Shown here in pieces: positions 11,701-23,200 of a stretch of 64,000 nucleotides of DNA. A model generated the notes under the pieces. It was not told where the DNA came from and ran no database searches. It saw only the letters and a program-made list of their open reading frames with translations. The position numbers and the translations under genes were made by a program. Source of the DNA: Pachypanchax playfairii (Eukaryota > Chordata > Actinopteri > Cyprinodontiformes > Aplocheilidae); contig SSNP01000020.1 of the NCBI GenBank assembly GCA_006937955.1, positions 913,504-977,503 of the forward strand, written 5' to 3'. How positions within the stretch are numbered: the stretch's first letter is position 1; every line of letters begins with the position of its first letter.

Positions 11701-14700
11701 TGCAGCTGGAGGGTGATAAATGACACCATCTGCTTCAGCTGCGTTGCCTTTCTTCAGTCGGCTGAGAAACACTTCTGATGTAATAAAACAAGCAGGAGTG
11801 AAGGTGAATCCATTCCTCCTGCCTCGGCTGCAGGCAGCATTTCCTGTTGAAACATCAACATCTCCATCACTTCAGTGCCAGCAGGTTACTACCATGACTC
11901 ATTATAATAATACAATCATAAACCCCTTATTGTAATTCAAAAACATTGTATTATCATAAAGCAGGTCTCAGAGAACTAACCAAAGCTTTCTGTGTTTTAC
12001 ACCCATCAACATGAAAAATATGTTTGGTCTCCATTTACTTCCAAAAGTTCCAGAGCCCATAATATTCAGTTTACAGGAGCTGCCATGTTGTATTTCTGGA
12101 GCCTGAGTCTGTGCACTAAAGACGTGAGACTGAAAGCCCCGCCCACTCACACACTTATAGAACTTAAGAACATGTGACTTTCACTGTACTGAGATGTGAA
12201 TGTTCTGGGCACTTTAGGACAAAAGGGCTGAACCACCATCTCCTCACACAAATAAAGACAGGTGCATGACAGTGATTTCAGGTGCATGTGTGTGCATGAT
12301 GATGATGATGATGAACAAACAATAGATCAATTGTGAAGCTTCTCTACTTCCTGAGGACACAGAGAGGAACCAGCTGGCTGAGAAACTGCTGCTGTTCCAT
12401 CATCCATACAGCTGTGAGCTCAACATCTGCATCTCAACAGAGTTTACAGCACAAGATTAAAAACCAGAAACCAAAACATTTGTTTTCTGTGTCTCGCTAC
12501 TTCAGGAGGTTTTATATGATCCTGGCAGATCCAGCCCACCCAGGTCACGACCTGTTTGAACTGTCTGAGAGATGCTACAGAACTCTTAACTCAAAGAAAA
12601 AAGGTAACCACATCTTATGTTTAAAGATGTAAAAACACCCTGAGAAATCCTGCTTATTTAATCATATACATCTATTCTTCTTATTCCAGATGTCGAGTCA
12701 CGGGGGCAACAGGTTCAGACAGAAACCCTCACCTGATTAGTGGAAGATTTACCGTCTTCCACCAATCACAAATTTCAAATGCAGTACCCACATTTCAACC
12801 ATACGAGAGCAGCACTAAGATGTTTTTACACTAAAAAGTGTAGAATTGAACAAGTTTATAAATAAAATGTCAAAAAATGCCCAGAAACTGAAAGACCCAC
12901 TAAAACAGTTTATTTGTTTTGGGGGTGAGTTGCTCTNTTAAATAAACATGTTTAAGGCATTTAAATGAAGTTAAGTGTTTGCATCATTCAAATTATAAGT
13001 CAATTTTTACACTTTTACTGGAAAATAATCTTGGCTCAAAATATTGGTTATTTCTAATAATATTGGTCCTGAAAAACACATATCGTTTGATCACTAGCTG
13101 TAACCCAGTGTTGTATGTGTGTCCAGTTGTTGTGATCATCACTTCCTTTCTTTTAGTGAACAGAACAGCTTTACATTGGAACACTCACAGCTTCATGTTA
13201 CTCTAACTCCAGTTACATAACTGGAGTGTGACGGGCTCCAACATTATTATNNNNNNNNNNAGACGTGAGACTGAAAGCCCCGCCCACTCACACACTTATA
13301 GAACTTAAGAACATGTGACTTTCACTGTACTGAGATGTGAATGTTCTGGGCACTTTAGGACAAAAGGGCTGAACCACCATCTCCTCACACAAATAAAGAC
13401 AGGTGCATGACAGTGATTTCAGGTGCATGTGTGTGCATGATGATGATGATGATGAACAAACAATAGATCAATTGTGAAGCTTCTCTACTTCCTGAGGACA
13501 CAGAGAGGAACCAGCTGGCTGAGAAACTGCTGCTGTTCCATCATCCATACAGCTGTGAGCTCAACATCTGCATCTCAACAGAGTTTACAGCACAAGATTA
13601 AAAACCAGAAACCAAAACATTTGTTTTCTGTGTCTCGCTACTTCAGGAGGTTTTATATGATCCTGGCAGATCCAGCCCACCCAGGTCACGACCTGTTTGA
13701 ACTGTCTGAGAGATGCTACAGAACTCTTAACTCAAAGAAAAAAGGTAACCACATCTTATGTTTAAAGATGTAAAAACACCCTGAGAAATCCTGCTTATTT
13801 AATCATATACATCCATTCTTCTTATTCCAGATGTCGAGTCACGGGGGCAACAGGTTCAGACAGAAACCCAGACCTGATTAGTGGAAGATTTACCGTCTTC
13901 CACCAATCACAAATTTCAAATGCAGTACCCACATTTCAACCATACGAGAGCAGCACTAAGATGTTTTTACACTAAAAAGTGTAGAATTGAACAAGTTTAT
14001 AAATAAAATGTCAAAAAATGCCCAGAAACTGAAAGACCCACTAATACAGTTTATTTGTTTTGGGGGTGAGTTGCTCTTTAAATAAACATGTTTAAGGCAT
14101 TTAAATGAAGTTAAGTGTTTGCATCATTCAAATTATAAGTCAATTTTTACACTTTTACTGGAAATTAATCTTGGCTCAAAATATTGGTTATTTCTAATAA
14201 TATTGGTCCTGTTAACTGTGTGTCCAGTTGTTGTGATCATCACTTCCTTTTCTTTTAGTGAACAGAACAGCTTTACATTGGAACACTCACAGCTTCATGT
14301 TACTCTAACTCCAGTTACATAACTGGAGTGTGACGGGCTCCAACATTATTATAAGGACAAAATGACACACACTCATTTTCCTTCAACAATGAAACAGTCA
14401 GCCACATTTTACACAAATATAATTCAACACACAATATGTTTTTAGTGATGAAGCTGTGTGTCCTGCTGCACATGTTGATAAAGTTTCCTGAAGTTTCTAC
14501 AACAACAATTCTTAGTTCATTTATAGATTAATACATTGAACAGAGGAAACTAAACAACTTTAAAATGTTGATCAGTAGATTTCAGTCCTACTAAGATGTT
14601 TATCTATATCATTATGACAGTAATATGTGCTGCTGCTGGAGTAAAATCTTGCTAAATGGCACTTCAGCAGGGCACGTTTATGTGATAGAACGTTTAATTA

Positions 14701-14940
14701 CTCTTTAATCCCACATCTTCCTGCAACACACTTTGTATAAAGGTCAAGATTAAAAAATGAGTAAATACGTTTCCTCTCAAAGAAACGTTTGACCCGAAAC
14801 AAAAACCAAACTAATCACTGGATTATCGACTGACCTGTTGGTAAAAACCATGACGCACTTTCCTGGCGAGCAGACGCGACTAGACCCCTAGAAACAAAAA
14901 ACACGTCTCTAAACACAAATCCACTCAGTCTGAGAGCCAT
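5713..14940 (-). CDS. eral1: ERAL1, mitochondrial Era-like GTPase (11 coding exons)
   Basis: ERAL1 is a mitochondrial GTPase that binds 12S rRNA and assists small-subunit assembly. Coding exons (- strand, 5' to 3'): 14940-14835, 11843-11685, 11599-11472, 11384-11307, 11222-11176, 11068-11007, 10893-10781, 9839-9552, 9471-9322, 7330-7250, 5835-5713. They total 1335 nt and all splice phases close. The 444 residues compare with about 437 in human. Exon 1 gives an Arg-rich, acid-poor N terminus (MALRLSGFVFRDVF...) suited to mitochondrial import. GTPase motifs: GAPNAGKS (114-121), HTTR (140-143), DTPG (161-164), NKVD (230-233). Residues around 337-370 (TDQSPEEICTNIIREKLLEY, LPQEVPY) are Era-specific, and VIGTAGQMVAQIARE is the C-terminal KH domain. 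Exon 1 is the least certain, because a 3-kb intron and a gap separate it. Introns carry Tc1, LINE and (CA)n material. Confidence 0.92.
6225..6580 (-). mobile_element. Tc1/mariner relic in ERAL1 intron 10
   Basis: The segment runs from an inverted-repeat-like end ('attggtactgtc', 'cccacaatgacc', 'gttcaacagaataa') into a stretch whose complement encodes the start of a Tc1-type transposase downstream region ('cacctgtccacaggtgttctgacc', 'cagctccagctgtctcag'). The same stretch occurs at about 35.8 kb. It is heavily mutated and lacks the catalytic DDE part. Confidence 0.6.
7356..8785 (+). repeat. Four tandem copies of a ~290-bp unit with (CA)n linkers
   Basis: Five (CA)n arrays (about 7356-7390, 7679-7741, 8030-8101, 8391-8424, 8713-8782) flank four nearly identical units (7391-7678, 7742-8029, 8102-8390, 8425-8712). 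Each unit has a near G-free stretch of TAACCC-like motifs and the 13-bp inverted pair CTTGTGGGGACCG / CGGTCCCCACAAG. The whole lies in ERAL1 intron 9, just 5' of the 81-bp exon 10 on the - strand. Frames reading through it (THTHT or CVCVC peptides) are not genes. The same unit recurs in reverse orientation at 30.3-31.3 kb. Confidence 0.95.
12325..12640 (+). mobile_element. LINE reverse-transcriptase C-terminal relic (copy 1)
   Basis: The frame at 12333-12632 reads LYFLRTQRGTSW near its start and ILADPAHPGHDLFEL followed by RCYRTL near its end. This resembles the C-terminal tail of teleost non-LTR reverse transcriptases (typically DPSHPxHxLFxLLPSGRRYR). Upstream domains are missing. It is a dead fragment inside ERAL1 intron 1, not a host gene. 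Confidence 0.65.
13466..13781 (+). mobile_element. LINE reverse-transcriptase C-terminal relic (copy 2)
   Basis: This is an exact translated copy of the fragment at 12325-12640, present because the surrounding segment is duplicated across the assembly gap. Both copies give the same 99-residue frame. Confidence 0.65.
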
Positions 14941-17900
14941 CAAGCTCCGAAATACTATTTACTATACTGTAGATAATAAGAAACACCGTAATACTACAAA
15001 GGTGAAGCCTCTTGTTTACATCCACATTGCATGTAGAGTGACACCATGTTGCTTTAACCAACGTGAGCATCTTCCGTTTTAAAGAGCGTCCGAACAAACC
15101 TGGTGTGAAAGCTACACCGCCGCCTAGTGGCCAATGTGTCAGAATGAAACTAATAGTGATGTGTTCAATATACGTATTTCTGCTGTGTCTTTGCTCCAAA
15201 CATGTTTCTTTAAAGGTGAAATCCAGGCCTGGAGTGGCTAATTGGGAGCACCAGGACAATTGGGCCGGTCTAATATTAATCTACATTAATCTACCAAAGG
15301 TTGCTAGCTTATTCAACACTACAAAAATAAAACTGATGTGAATTAATCTGAGGCTTTGTGAAATTAGGAGATTGGTGCTGAGAATTGTGACTATTTTTAA
15401 AAGTGATTTATTTTCAGAAGCATTCTGTAGTGATGAGAGGATTTCTCTTGTCAGTATGGAATGAGCAGGTGTGTGAACAAACAGGTATTAGTTCTAATAT
15501 AACAACTTTCTATGTCCAAATGACAGCGTGACCTGTTATATATTTTATATTTGAAATTAAGACATTAAATACACAAAGCCACAGCTGAAAGAGAAAAGAA
15601 TGAATGTAATATAAAATAAACTACATGTTTAACATTGAAAATATCTTAACTGCTTGTGTTTTTCATATTAAATTCACTAAAGCTTTATACAATATTATTT
15701 CTTATTGTGACACAGGTCCAGCTGACGAGTTTAGAGAAACTGGAGGAAGTTTGAAAGGGAGAGCAGAGTCGACTCAGGGACTGCTTACACAGGCAGCAGA
15801 TTATTGGATGTGTTGTAAAGAATAATGTAGATATGAATGAATAATAAAATTAATCTACCTTCTTAAATAATCAAGACTTATTTGCACCAAATTTGAAATT
15901 TTTAAGAAAAATATTCTGGATTATAAGACTTTAAAGATGCTGTAGATTCAACATGTAAGATTCTAATTATGATTTTAATAATAATACATTGTGATATAAA
16001 GTGGGCCTGTCTGAGACATGAAACTCCAGGAGTGAATTTGAGTCCCACTCCGGTCCTGGTGCAATATATAAGAATGTTACAGTGATACTCACACAACACT
16101 CTGATGTCCCACATCATTGTTTACAAGAACTATTCCATGTCCAGACTTCCTGGTTCCATAGTGACTCACGTGAGTCTGCAAGACTGCCAAGTCTTCAACA
16201 CAAGCAGCTGGAATTCCACAACGACCAGCAGTAAAAAGTAAAAGAAGCAGCCCTGAGGTAACTTGTAGTAAACCTACGAAACCACCACATCCTTCCCAAT
16301 CATCTACTTATCAATTTACTGTGTTTGACTCAAACAACTTTCCCATTTATCATATGATCATATGTTTATGGGCTACAAGCACATAAAACTACAAAGCTTC
16401 CCAACCAGCTTACAGAAATGAAAATTCTGAATATGTTTGTCCAGACTGCAGCTACATGAGACCAATCCCAGGCGTATAGTAAGAGGTCAGAATTTAAGAC
16501 AAGATCATTTTATTATTTTGTTAATACATGAGGGGAAAGATTCAGTTGTGCATCATTTTGCAGCAAATCCTCTGTAACTCCCAGAAGACCCCTGGGGCCT
16601 CAGCTTGGGAACCACCTGTCAACAGCAGGTAGGACATTCAGAGGCAGAAACAGCCAACAGCTTTTCCAAAAACAGCTCATCACAATGCAAAAACACATCT
16701 GCTGACACGAGCAACTTGCAGTTTAAATGGATGACGGTGCTCACGGGATCTTTTGGCAGGTACAATATTCTTTTTATTATTTTGGGATGGATGCTGTGCC
16801 TGTAACCACAAATCCAATTGCATTGCGCAGACTTTTTTCTTTCTCTTGTCCCTTGAGTGTACTGAACAGAGCTTATCCCCGAGGGTGCCTGAAGCACAGT
16901 TGTGACAATGTTGTTGCGGATATATCGAGAATTGATGCTTAAAGCAATCTGCTAACATGAGGAAAACACTGCAAGCTGTCAAACTCCCTCCCTGCTACTC
17001 TTCAATATCAATTCACAATGACAACCTGACATAATGACTTTATAACCACATGGTCTGTAAGGTTAATCAACAGACTAAAAGGATACCGTTTGCATATTGA
17101 TTGATTGTTTTAACATGTTGTTCTCAACGTTTATGGCAAAACCAGGCAGAGCAGATGTTTCCCTGCAGTCTATCAAACAGGCCGGCTGTTTGTTAGTCCT
17201 TGAGGACTTGCTCGGCTTGGAACAAACACCTCCGCTGGGGGAAAACGATGAAGGATATCAGGTAACTCACAATCTGTCATCATCTAGGTCTGAAAGCTCA
17301 GCAGTGACAGAGGCACAACAAAAATGGAGCTTTTAGCAGACACTTACAGCTGAATTCCAATTGAACCAGAAACCAAAAAGGATATTCGAGGATCAGTAAT
17401 GTTTGAACTTTTCCTGCATCGGCCTCTCTCCCACTCTCTCCCTCACTCAAATTCATTCAAGGCCTTTTCCCCCCTCAGGGCTTTCCTCACATGGCCACTT
17501 CACGTGGGAGTGTATCAGAGTTCTCTATAACAGCATTTACTTTGGCCTTCAGAAAGAGCTCTCCTCAACGCTCCCCCCAAAAAAGACAAAAAGGCTTTGC
17601 CTGCATTCCATTTCATCACAAGCACTTTGAGATTTAAAGTGCACTTTCCAATGAGATCCATGTTGTGACAGAAAATCTCTCCATGTTGCTGCTGATTCCA
17701 AATCAACCGGATTTTCTGTGATTAAAATGCCACATGTTGCATTAGTAGGTCAACTCTTTGTGAATGTGCAGAATTTTTCAGCAGCTGAGCCAGGTGGAGT
17801 CAGACACAGACTTTCTCCAGCTTCTCTCTTGTTTATTTTGCAGGATTAGACATACAGTCATGGTCAGTTCCTGCACTAAGAAGGAGACCCTCATGCTTAG

Positions 17901-20080
17901 GAGGAAAAAAATAGTATAAGCACAAGCCATGGGGCATGTCAACGGGGAGTGGAGGGGGGAAAAAATCTGCCAGTGCGTCAGAGCATCCATCACTCCATTA
18001 CTGCTGATTGCAGGGAGAGGTGAGATGCTGCACAGCTGGCTGACTTTTATAAAACAGCTACTCCTGAACTTTATCATGCTGAGAGCTCCAACAAAGGCAG
18101 GCTCTTTGTAAAGGATCCTACTGATTAATGAATATATAGATGCATTTTCACATGTAAAGAATTTGTAGGATTTAACTGTTACTACATATGTGATACCCTG
18201 AAGGTCCCCCAGGGTCTCTTGATTCAGCAATCACTGTTCTATACGTCTTTGCTCAGGCTTCCTTTTAAAAGAGGTGATTTAGATCCAGAACTATCCATAT
18301 AGGTCACATTCATGCTCTGATTGTACAATCTCTTTCTCAGTGGGAGAGATAAAGGGGAAAAAAAACTTTTATTCATTCTAGACTTGCAATCGATGGGACT
18401 TGTCTGTGAAGTGGATCAATAATGCCTCCCTTTGAAATCATCAATCACGTCAGTGTTGAATTTAAAAAGTGTAATTAGGAACAGCGTTCTTAAACATCCT
18501 ATATTGACGTCTTCTTTGGTATGGAGAAAGACACCATTCTGCATCATTAACTTTGTATTATTGCCTGATGGAGCCCGCTGCTGCCACTTCCCCACCTGCT
18601 GAACTCAGAGCGTTGTGTGTGATTGGGCTTTCAAACCAAATTCTCGCCTCTTTCACTTGCTCATGGGCAGGGGGGGGTTGCACAGAGCTTGTAGGCCTAA
18701 ATTGGCTGAAGTATTGTAGTGGATCTGCACAGGAACCCATGCCACAGGTTTATCTTCCACAATGTGCCTCATCATACATGTTTGTGGACCTGAACATGTG
18801 TAATTTTGTAATTTTCTCTTACTTGATTGCTTCTGAGCGCATTCCATCCGGACACAAACTCTAGTTTTCAGGCATTTCCATAATTCGCCCCAATCTGCAT
18901 TGTTGTGCATCTGTCTCGCTGTAGTAATATAAAGTATCGATACTGTGAAGAGGGCAGGTGGGCGATTGTAATGGGGTAATTTATTTTAGTTGTCACAGCA
19001 ATATAAGTCTTTGATTAGGGAGCTACACACATCAGGCTCCACAAATGGAATCTTTCATCAAATCACAAAGCATGTGACAGTAGTGACCAGGAGTCATGTC
19101 ACCTGGTTTATCATGCCCAACAAGATTCATAATACATTACAGCAAAATAGTGATGCAAAATGTTTGGGCGATAAAGCTCAAGGCAAATTTAGAACTGGCA
19201 TAGCTAATGGGAATTATACTTTGTATATTGTAGCATTGTAGTAAAATAAAAACGCATTTGCTAAATTGTAATTGAAATTTAATGATTTGTGGAAGAGATG
19301 TGAAGAATATTTGAATGAAGACCAGGTTCTGTAGCAGGGCTGTAATCAGATGCTGAACATATTAGCTCATCTATCAAGTATTTTCTGCTAAAGATTATTG
19401 AGGTTATTGAATAACGGTGTGTCAATAGTTATTACTGAACCAATTTAGCTATTTATCTTAGTTTTTTTTATAATGTCTAATGAAAAAATTTAATGTTAAG
19501 TTTAATAAGTGTTGTGACTGATTTGGTTGTTTGAAAGTGAATTTTTTAAATTAAAGGAGGAAAAAACTAGTCTGAATCAACTGTAAAGTAGAACAAACAA
19601 ACAACAGGAAGTTTTTGTGTAACAGAGCAAATCTGCAGTTAAAAATAGATGGTGAAAAAATGCGACAACATAAAATAAAATAAGCATGGTATATAAAAGG
19701 CAGCACATATTTAGTGAAGTGGAAACAGCAGGACTGGAAAACTGGAATGAAAGAGGAATCTTCTGAAAGAAGATTCTGTAGACAGTTTGTTTTATTTTTT
19801 CTGAAACGTTTTTCAGCTTCAAAAACAAGTTCCTGTCACTTTTCTGTTTAGCAGAAAACCAGATAACAGACAACATGTTTTATTATGAACTGAAAGATGA
19901 TTTAAACCCACCTGGATTTGTTCAGTCCCACCAGTCTGACATTTATTTATAAAGGTGTAAATAATATTCCAGCAGAAAGACCAAACGTTGTTATTATTTT
20001 TTTTTTGCTGAGTTCACTTCTTTAAAGTTTGCAAACGTTGTAGAAACAAACGTCCAATTGCGTTTCCTTCTCGCGGTTCC
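14941..20080. other. Intergenic region between divergent ERAL1 and FAM222B
   Basis: This would contain the ERAL1 promoter (immediately right of 14940) and upstream elements of FAM222B. No coding exon was recognised. Around 15110-15290 is a dispersed-repeat-like stretch ('ggcctggagtggctaattgg', 'caccaggacaattgggccgg'). The part at 16.6-19.2 kb is free of recognisable repeats and may hold conserved regulatory DNA, which I cannot test here. Frames at 17778-18230, 18553-18864 and similar lack family resemblance. Confidence 0.4.
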
Positions 20081-20274
20081 TTTAAAGCGCTCGTGCGTCC
20101 CGCACAGCGCACGAGCGCAGTTCGGAGCGGTACCGGTCAGGGCGCATGCGCCGGAAGTTGGTGCCGCAGACAGCAGCAGTGATTCTGTCAGCGCAGAGCA
20201 ACCGGGAGAAAATCTGTCCGTTTTTAACCGTGACCACGTCCTGAAATGATGCGTTTCCCAGGAGTAAACGGAGA
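20080..20274 (+). promoter_or_regulatory. fam222b: CpG-rich FAM222B promoter and noncoding exon 1
   Basis: A short CpG-dense island stands out from AT-rich surroundings (for example cgctcgtgcgtcccgcac). It holds the NRF1 palindrome GCGCATGCGC at 20142-20151, directly abutting the ETS/GABP site CCGGAAGT at 20151-20158. There is no TATA box. A consensus donor GTAAGT begins at 20275, so 5' UTR exon 1 probably ends at 20274 and splices to 42321. The transcription start is not fixed by sequence. Confidence 0.7.
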
Positions 20275-23200
20275 GTAAGTACCGCATGTTTGCGTCTCGC
20301 CTGCGGCCCGCAGCTGCGTGACATCTTCACAGTCCGGGGCGTAAAGAGCAGCAGAGGCTGAGAGGCAACAATGGGACTGTGTTGTGTTTCAGACTGTCTG
20401 GTTAGCTTAGCCAGGAGCCTTGGCAGTCAGCTGGCACTCTAACTGGCAACCTGCAGCTTTCCAGCTTCGTACTGAGCCTTTCTGTCCTGTTTCCTGCTGG
20501 GAATCTCTCGCTGTCTCTCATGGTTGTATTTTGTTTAGGCACAAAGGAACCTTAATTTTGTAAGTTAAAGCTAGTTTTTACTGATCACACTGGGATGTAT
20601 GTAGAGATTTGTAGCTAGTTGTTGGTGTGACAGCAGCCTCTGGAGATCAGACGGTGATGTTTGTACCAGCTGGTCTGTTACACCGTTGTAACTTTAATTA
20701 TTCTCATTTTATCGTAGTTTATTGACCTGCACGCAGAAAATAGTTCCCCTGGAAGAAGCCAGCTTGAGTTGACTTTATGGGATGTTTAATATATACAGAG
20801 TAATGAAAGAATTCGCTGATGTTCCTGTTTTTATGTGGTGCGATCAGATTGGAGCGGTGCTCACATTGTCATGGCTGGATGTGCGGATGTGCGCGCTCCT
20901 GGATCCACTGCCTGTCTGCACATAGCGCCGACTGAGGAAAGTGTTTGCACCTGCAGAGGCAAGTGTTAAAGGTGATAACAAAAGGTTGACGTCACCAGGC
21001 TCATCAACCTCGACCACTAAGGAGGAGGAAGAGGAGGAGGAGGAGTAGATTCAGAGGTGGAGAGCAGCTTTCTGTTTTTGTGATAATGGATCGTGTCTGG
21101 AAGGAGAGGGACTATCTCTGATCAAATTTCGGGTATCCTAAGGGCGCACTTAACTAATGGGATCCTATCGATGTGCACCCCCCTCCAAGCCTGATCTTTA
21201 TACGGTGGAATGTTAATGTAGCCACAGTTTTTGTCTCTGGCTGCTCCGGGTCTAATTTTATTGATGTGATCTCTCTGTAATGTCACGGGGCTTGACGGAT
21301 TTTATTAAAACACACTGCAGCAGAGCAGCTTCACCCACTGACGGGGCTGTCATGGAAGTTTTGCTCTGCTCATGGTAAGATGAGAACGCTGGAATATTGT
21401 GGGAAAATGTTGAAGGATGTTTTGTCTATATTTGCATGATCATATTGTCGTGGGGAGAAAAACAATCTTTCGTTATTTAAAAAAAGTCTTATTTTAACTT
21501 TCCCAAAACAAATGTGAGACTGTTTAATTCATGACAGGGACAAGGATACTCTCAGTGATGATCTTCAAACAAGGGTCAAACTGCAGTTCTGCATTGTGGC
21601 TTTCTTTCACAACACCTTCCAAAGAGCAGATAATTATATTTCAAAGCGTGTTGTTGGGGAAACTCCAGTCTTTAGACTCTCCGCAGAGAGAACGTCCTTT
21701 AGCGTTTGTGTGTGATGTTTCCCAGGTCTCCTATGAGGCCTCCTCTCATCTGTAAACTGCACCTCACCACTAATGACAGCAGTTGGACAAATACATGAAA
21801 CCAACAGTGTAAAATGCTTCAGATAGTTTGTGGAGCTCAGCCTAAAAAACTCTCAGGACACACAAGTTCTTCTTGCAGTTGACCGTTTGGGTTTTTTTGT
21901 GACACGCTTATGAATTTTCTGCATGCACTCATGAGCATGTGTCTGCCTCTGTTTGAAAATGACATATGTGTTTGCTCTTAGTCATAAAATCCGGGCCAAT
22001 CAGTCTGAGTGTCAGGAGCACCTGGTTCATTTGTTCATGTCATGCTGGTCAGCAATGCAGAAAATTACTGCGTTCCTCCAAATGGAAATACCACTTGAAT
22101 GCATGTGTTAATTAGCTCCCTGCATGGCTTTTCAAAGTGTCTCTCCTCCTCTGCCCGTGAGTCATGTGCTGACTCTTTGACCTGTCACCACAAATCCACA
22201 GTCTTTGCTGAGGGCAAACGGACAGAAAAGCAAACTTGCTTTGTTTCTTTTCCCACTGAGCCATTTATTTAAACGTCCTGATCTCTGATGTGGTGAGAGC
22301 AGGGATGATATTTTTTAAAATAAGTGCACAGTATCGTGGCTGTTGCTGCTGCTTCTCAGTTAACAGTTGCTTATAGATCATGTCTAAAGTATTACAGAAA
22401 AAAGACATGAATTGTAGAACAGATATCCTGAGTGGAAGTGTTAAAGTAGATTAGACAGAGTACAGTATGAATGTAATGTACACCAGTTGTACTGTCTAAC
22501 TTTATTCTTGGAAGCAGGAATCAGTGAGTAATGACTGGTTCCATAAAGCAAAATCAAATTATCTGTACCTCACAGTGACGCCCTGATGTTTTCTGTTAGA
22601 ATAATCGTTCTTTAAAATCCCAGCATTAGGCTTTTTTTGGACATCCGTAAAAAGAGGATAACATTAAAGTGCCACTTTGTTTCTCCGAGGCTTCAGAGAC
22701 TGTGAATAACAGATCACAAGGTACAAAGAATAAACCTGTACAGCTTTTATGTTTCAGCTGTTGCTGAGATTCACCGGAGGCTCATTAAAATACATTTATT
22801 AGTAACTTTCCTGATTCTGTGATTGTTGACTGTGAAATCATTTGGCTAACCAACAGCTTTTTTTTAATGTGATAAATTTTCTGTGCTGAAATGAGCCACT
22901 TGGCTGAAGCTCATTTTGGGTTATTCAAAGCCAGTGATTTGGTGTAGCATTTTAGTAACAGGAACTGCATGCCCTCCAGCAGGAGCCCGTGCATGCTAAA
23001 TCTCTCCCAGGTGTCAGTGTGTTTCATGTGCATGGCAGGTTTTCATTTCTCCCACCTAGTCATTTATATGCGCCAGATTTTTAAACATTTTTTGGGATAT
23101 CACCCATTTGCTAAATGAGGCTGCCCCCTGCTCTCAGGCAGCGTGAAAGAGATTTTATCTGCTATCTGCCAACCAGCTCCACCTTTCAGTCGTCCAGTCA

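Larger units (their letters stand above)
12120..14351 (+). repeat. Direct ~1.1-kb duplication around a 10-N gap in ERAL1 intron 1
   Basis: 12120-13250 and 13261-14351 are near-identical direct copies, separated only by ten Ns at 13251-13260. Copy 1 breaks off at the gap with 'caacattattat', which is exactly where copy 2 continues into unique DNA. Copy 2 begins at the gap with the first bases of copy 1. Differences are single bases (such as 12673 t versus c) plus about 30 bp present at 13070-13120 but absent from copy 2. This is the pattern of two haplotypes or contig ends left unmerged, rather than an evolved tandem duplication. Confidence 0.9.

Noticed and set aside
12333..13773. Two identical 99-codon frames as a duplicated host gene
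   Set aside because: The residues match a LINE reverse-transcriptase tail and the second copy is due to the gap duplication.
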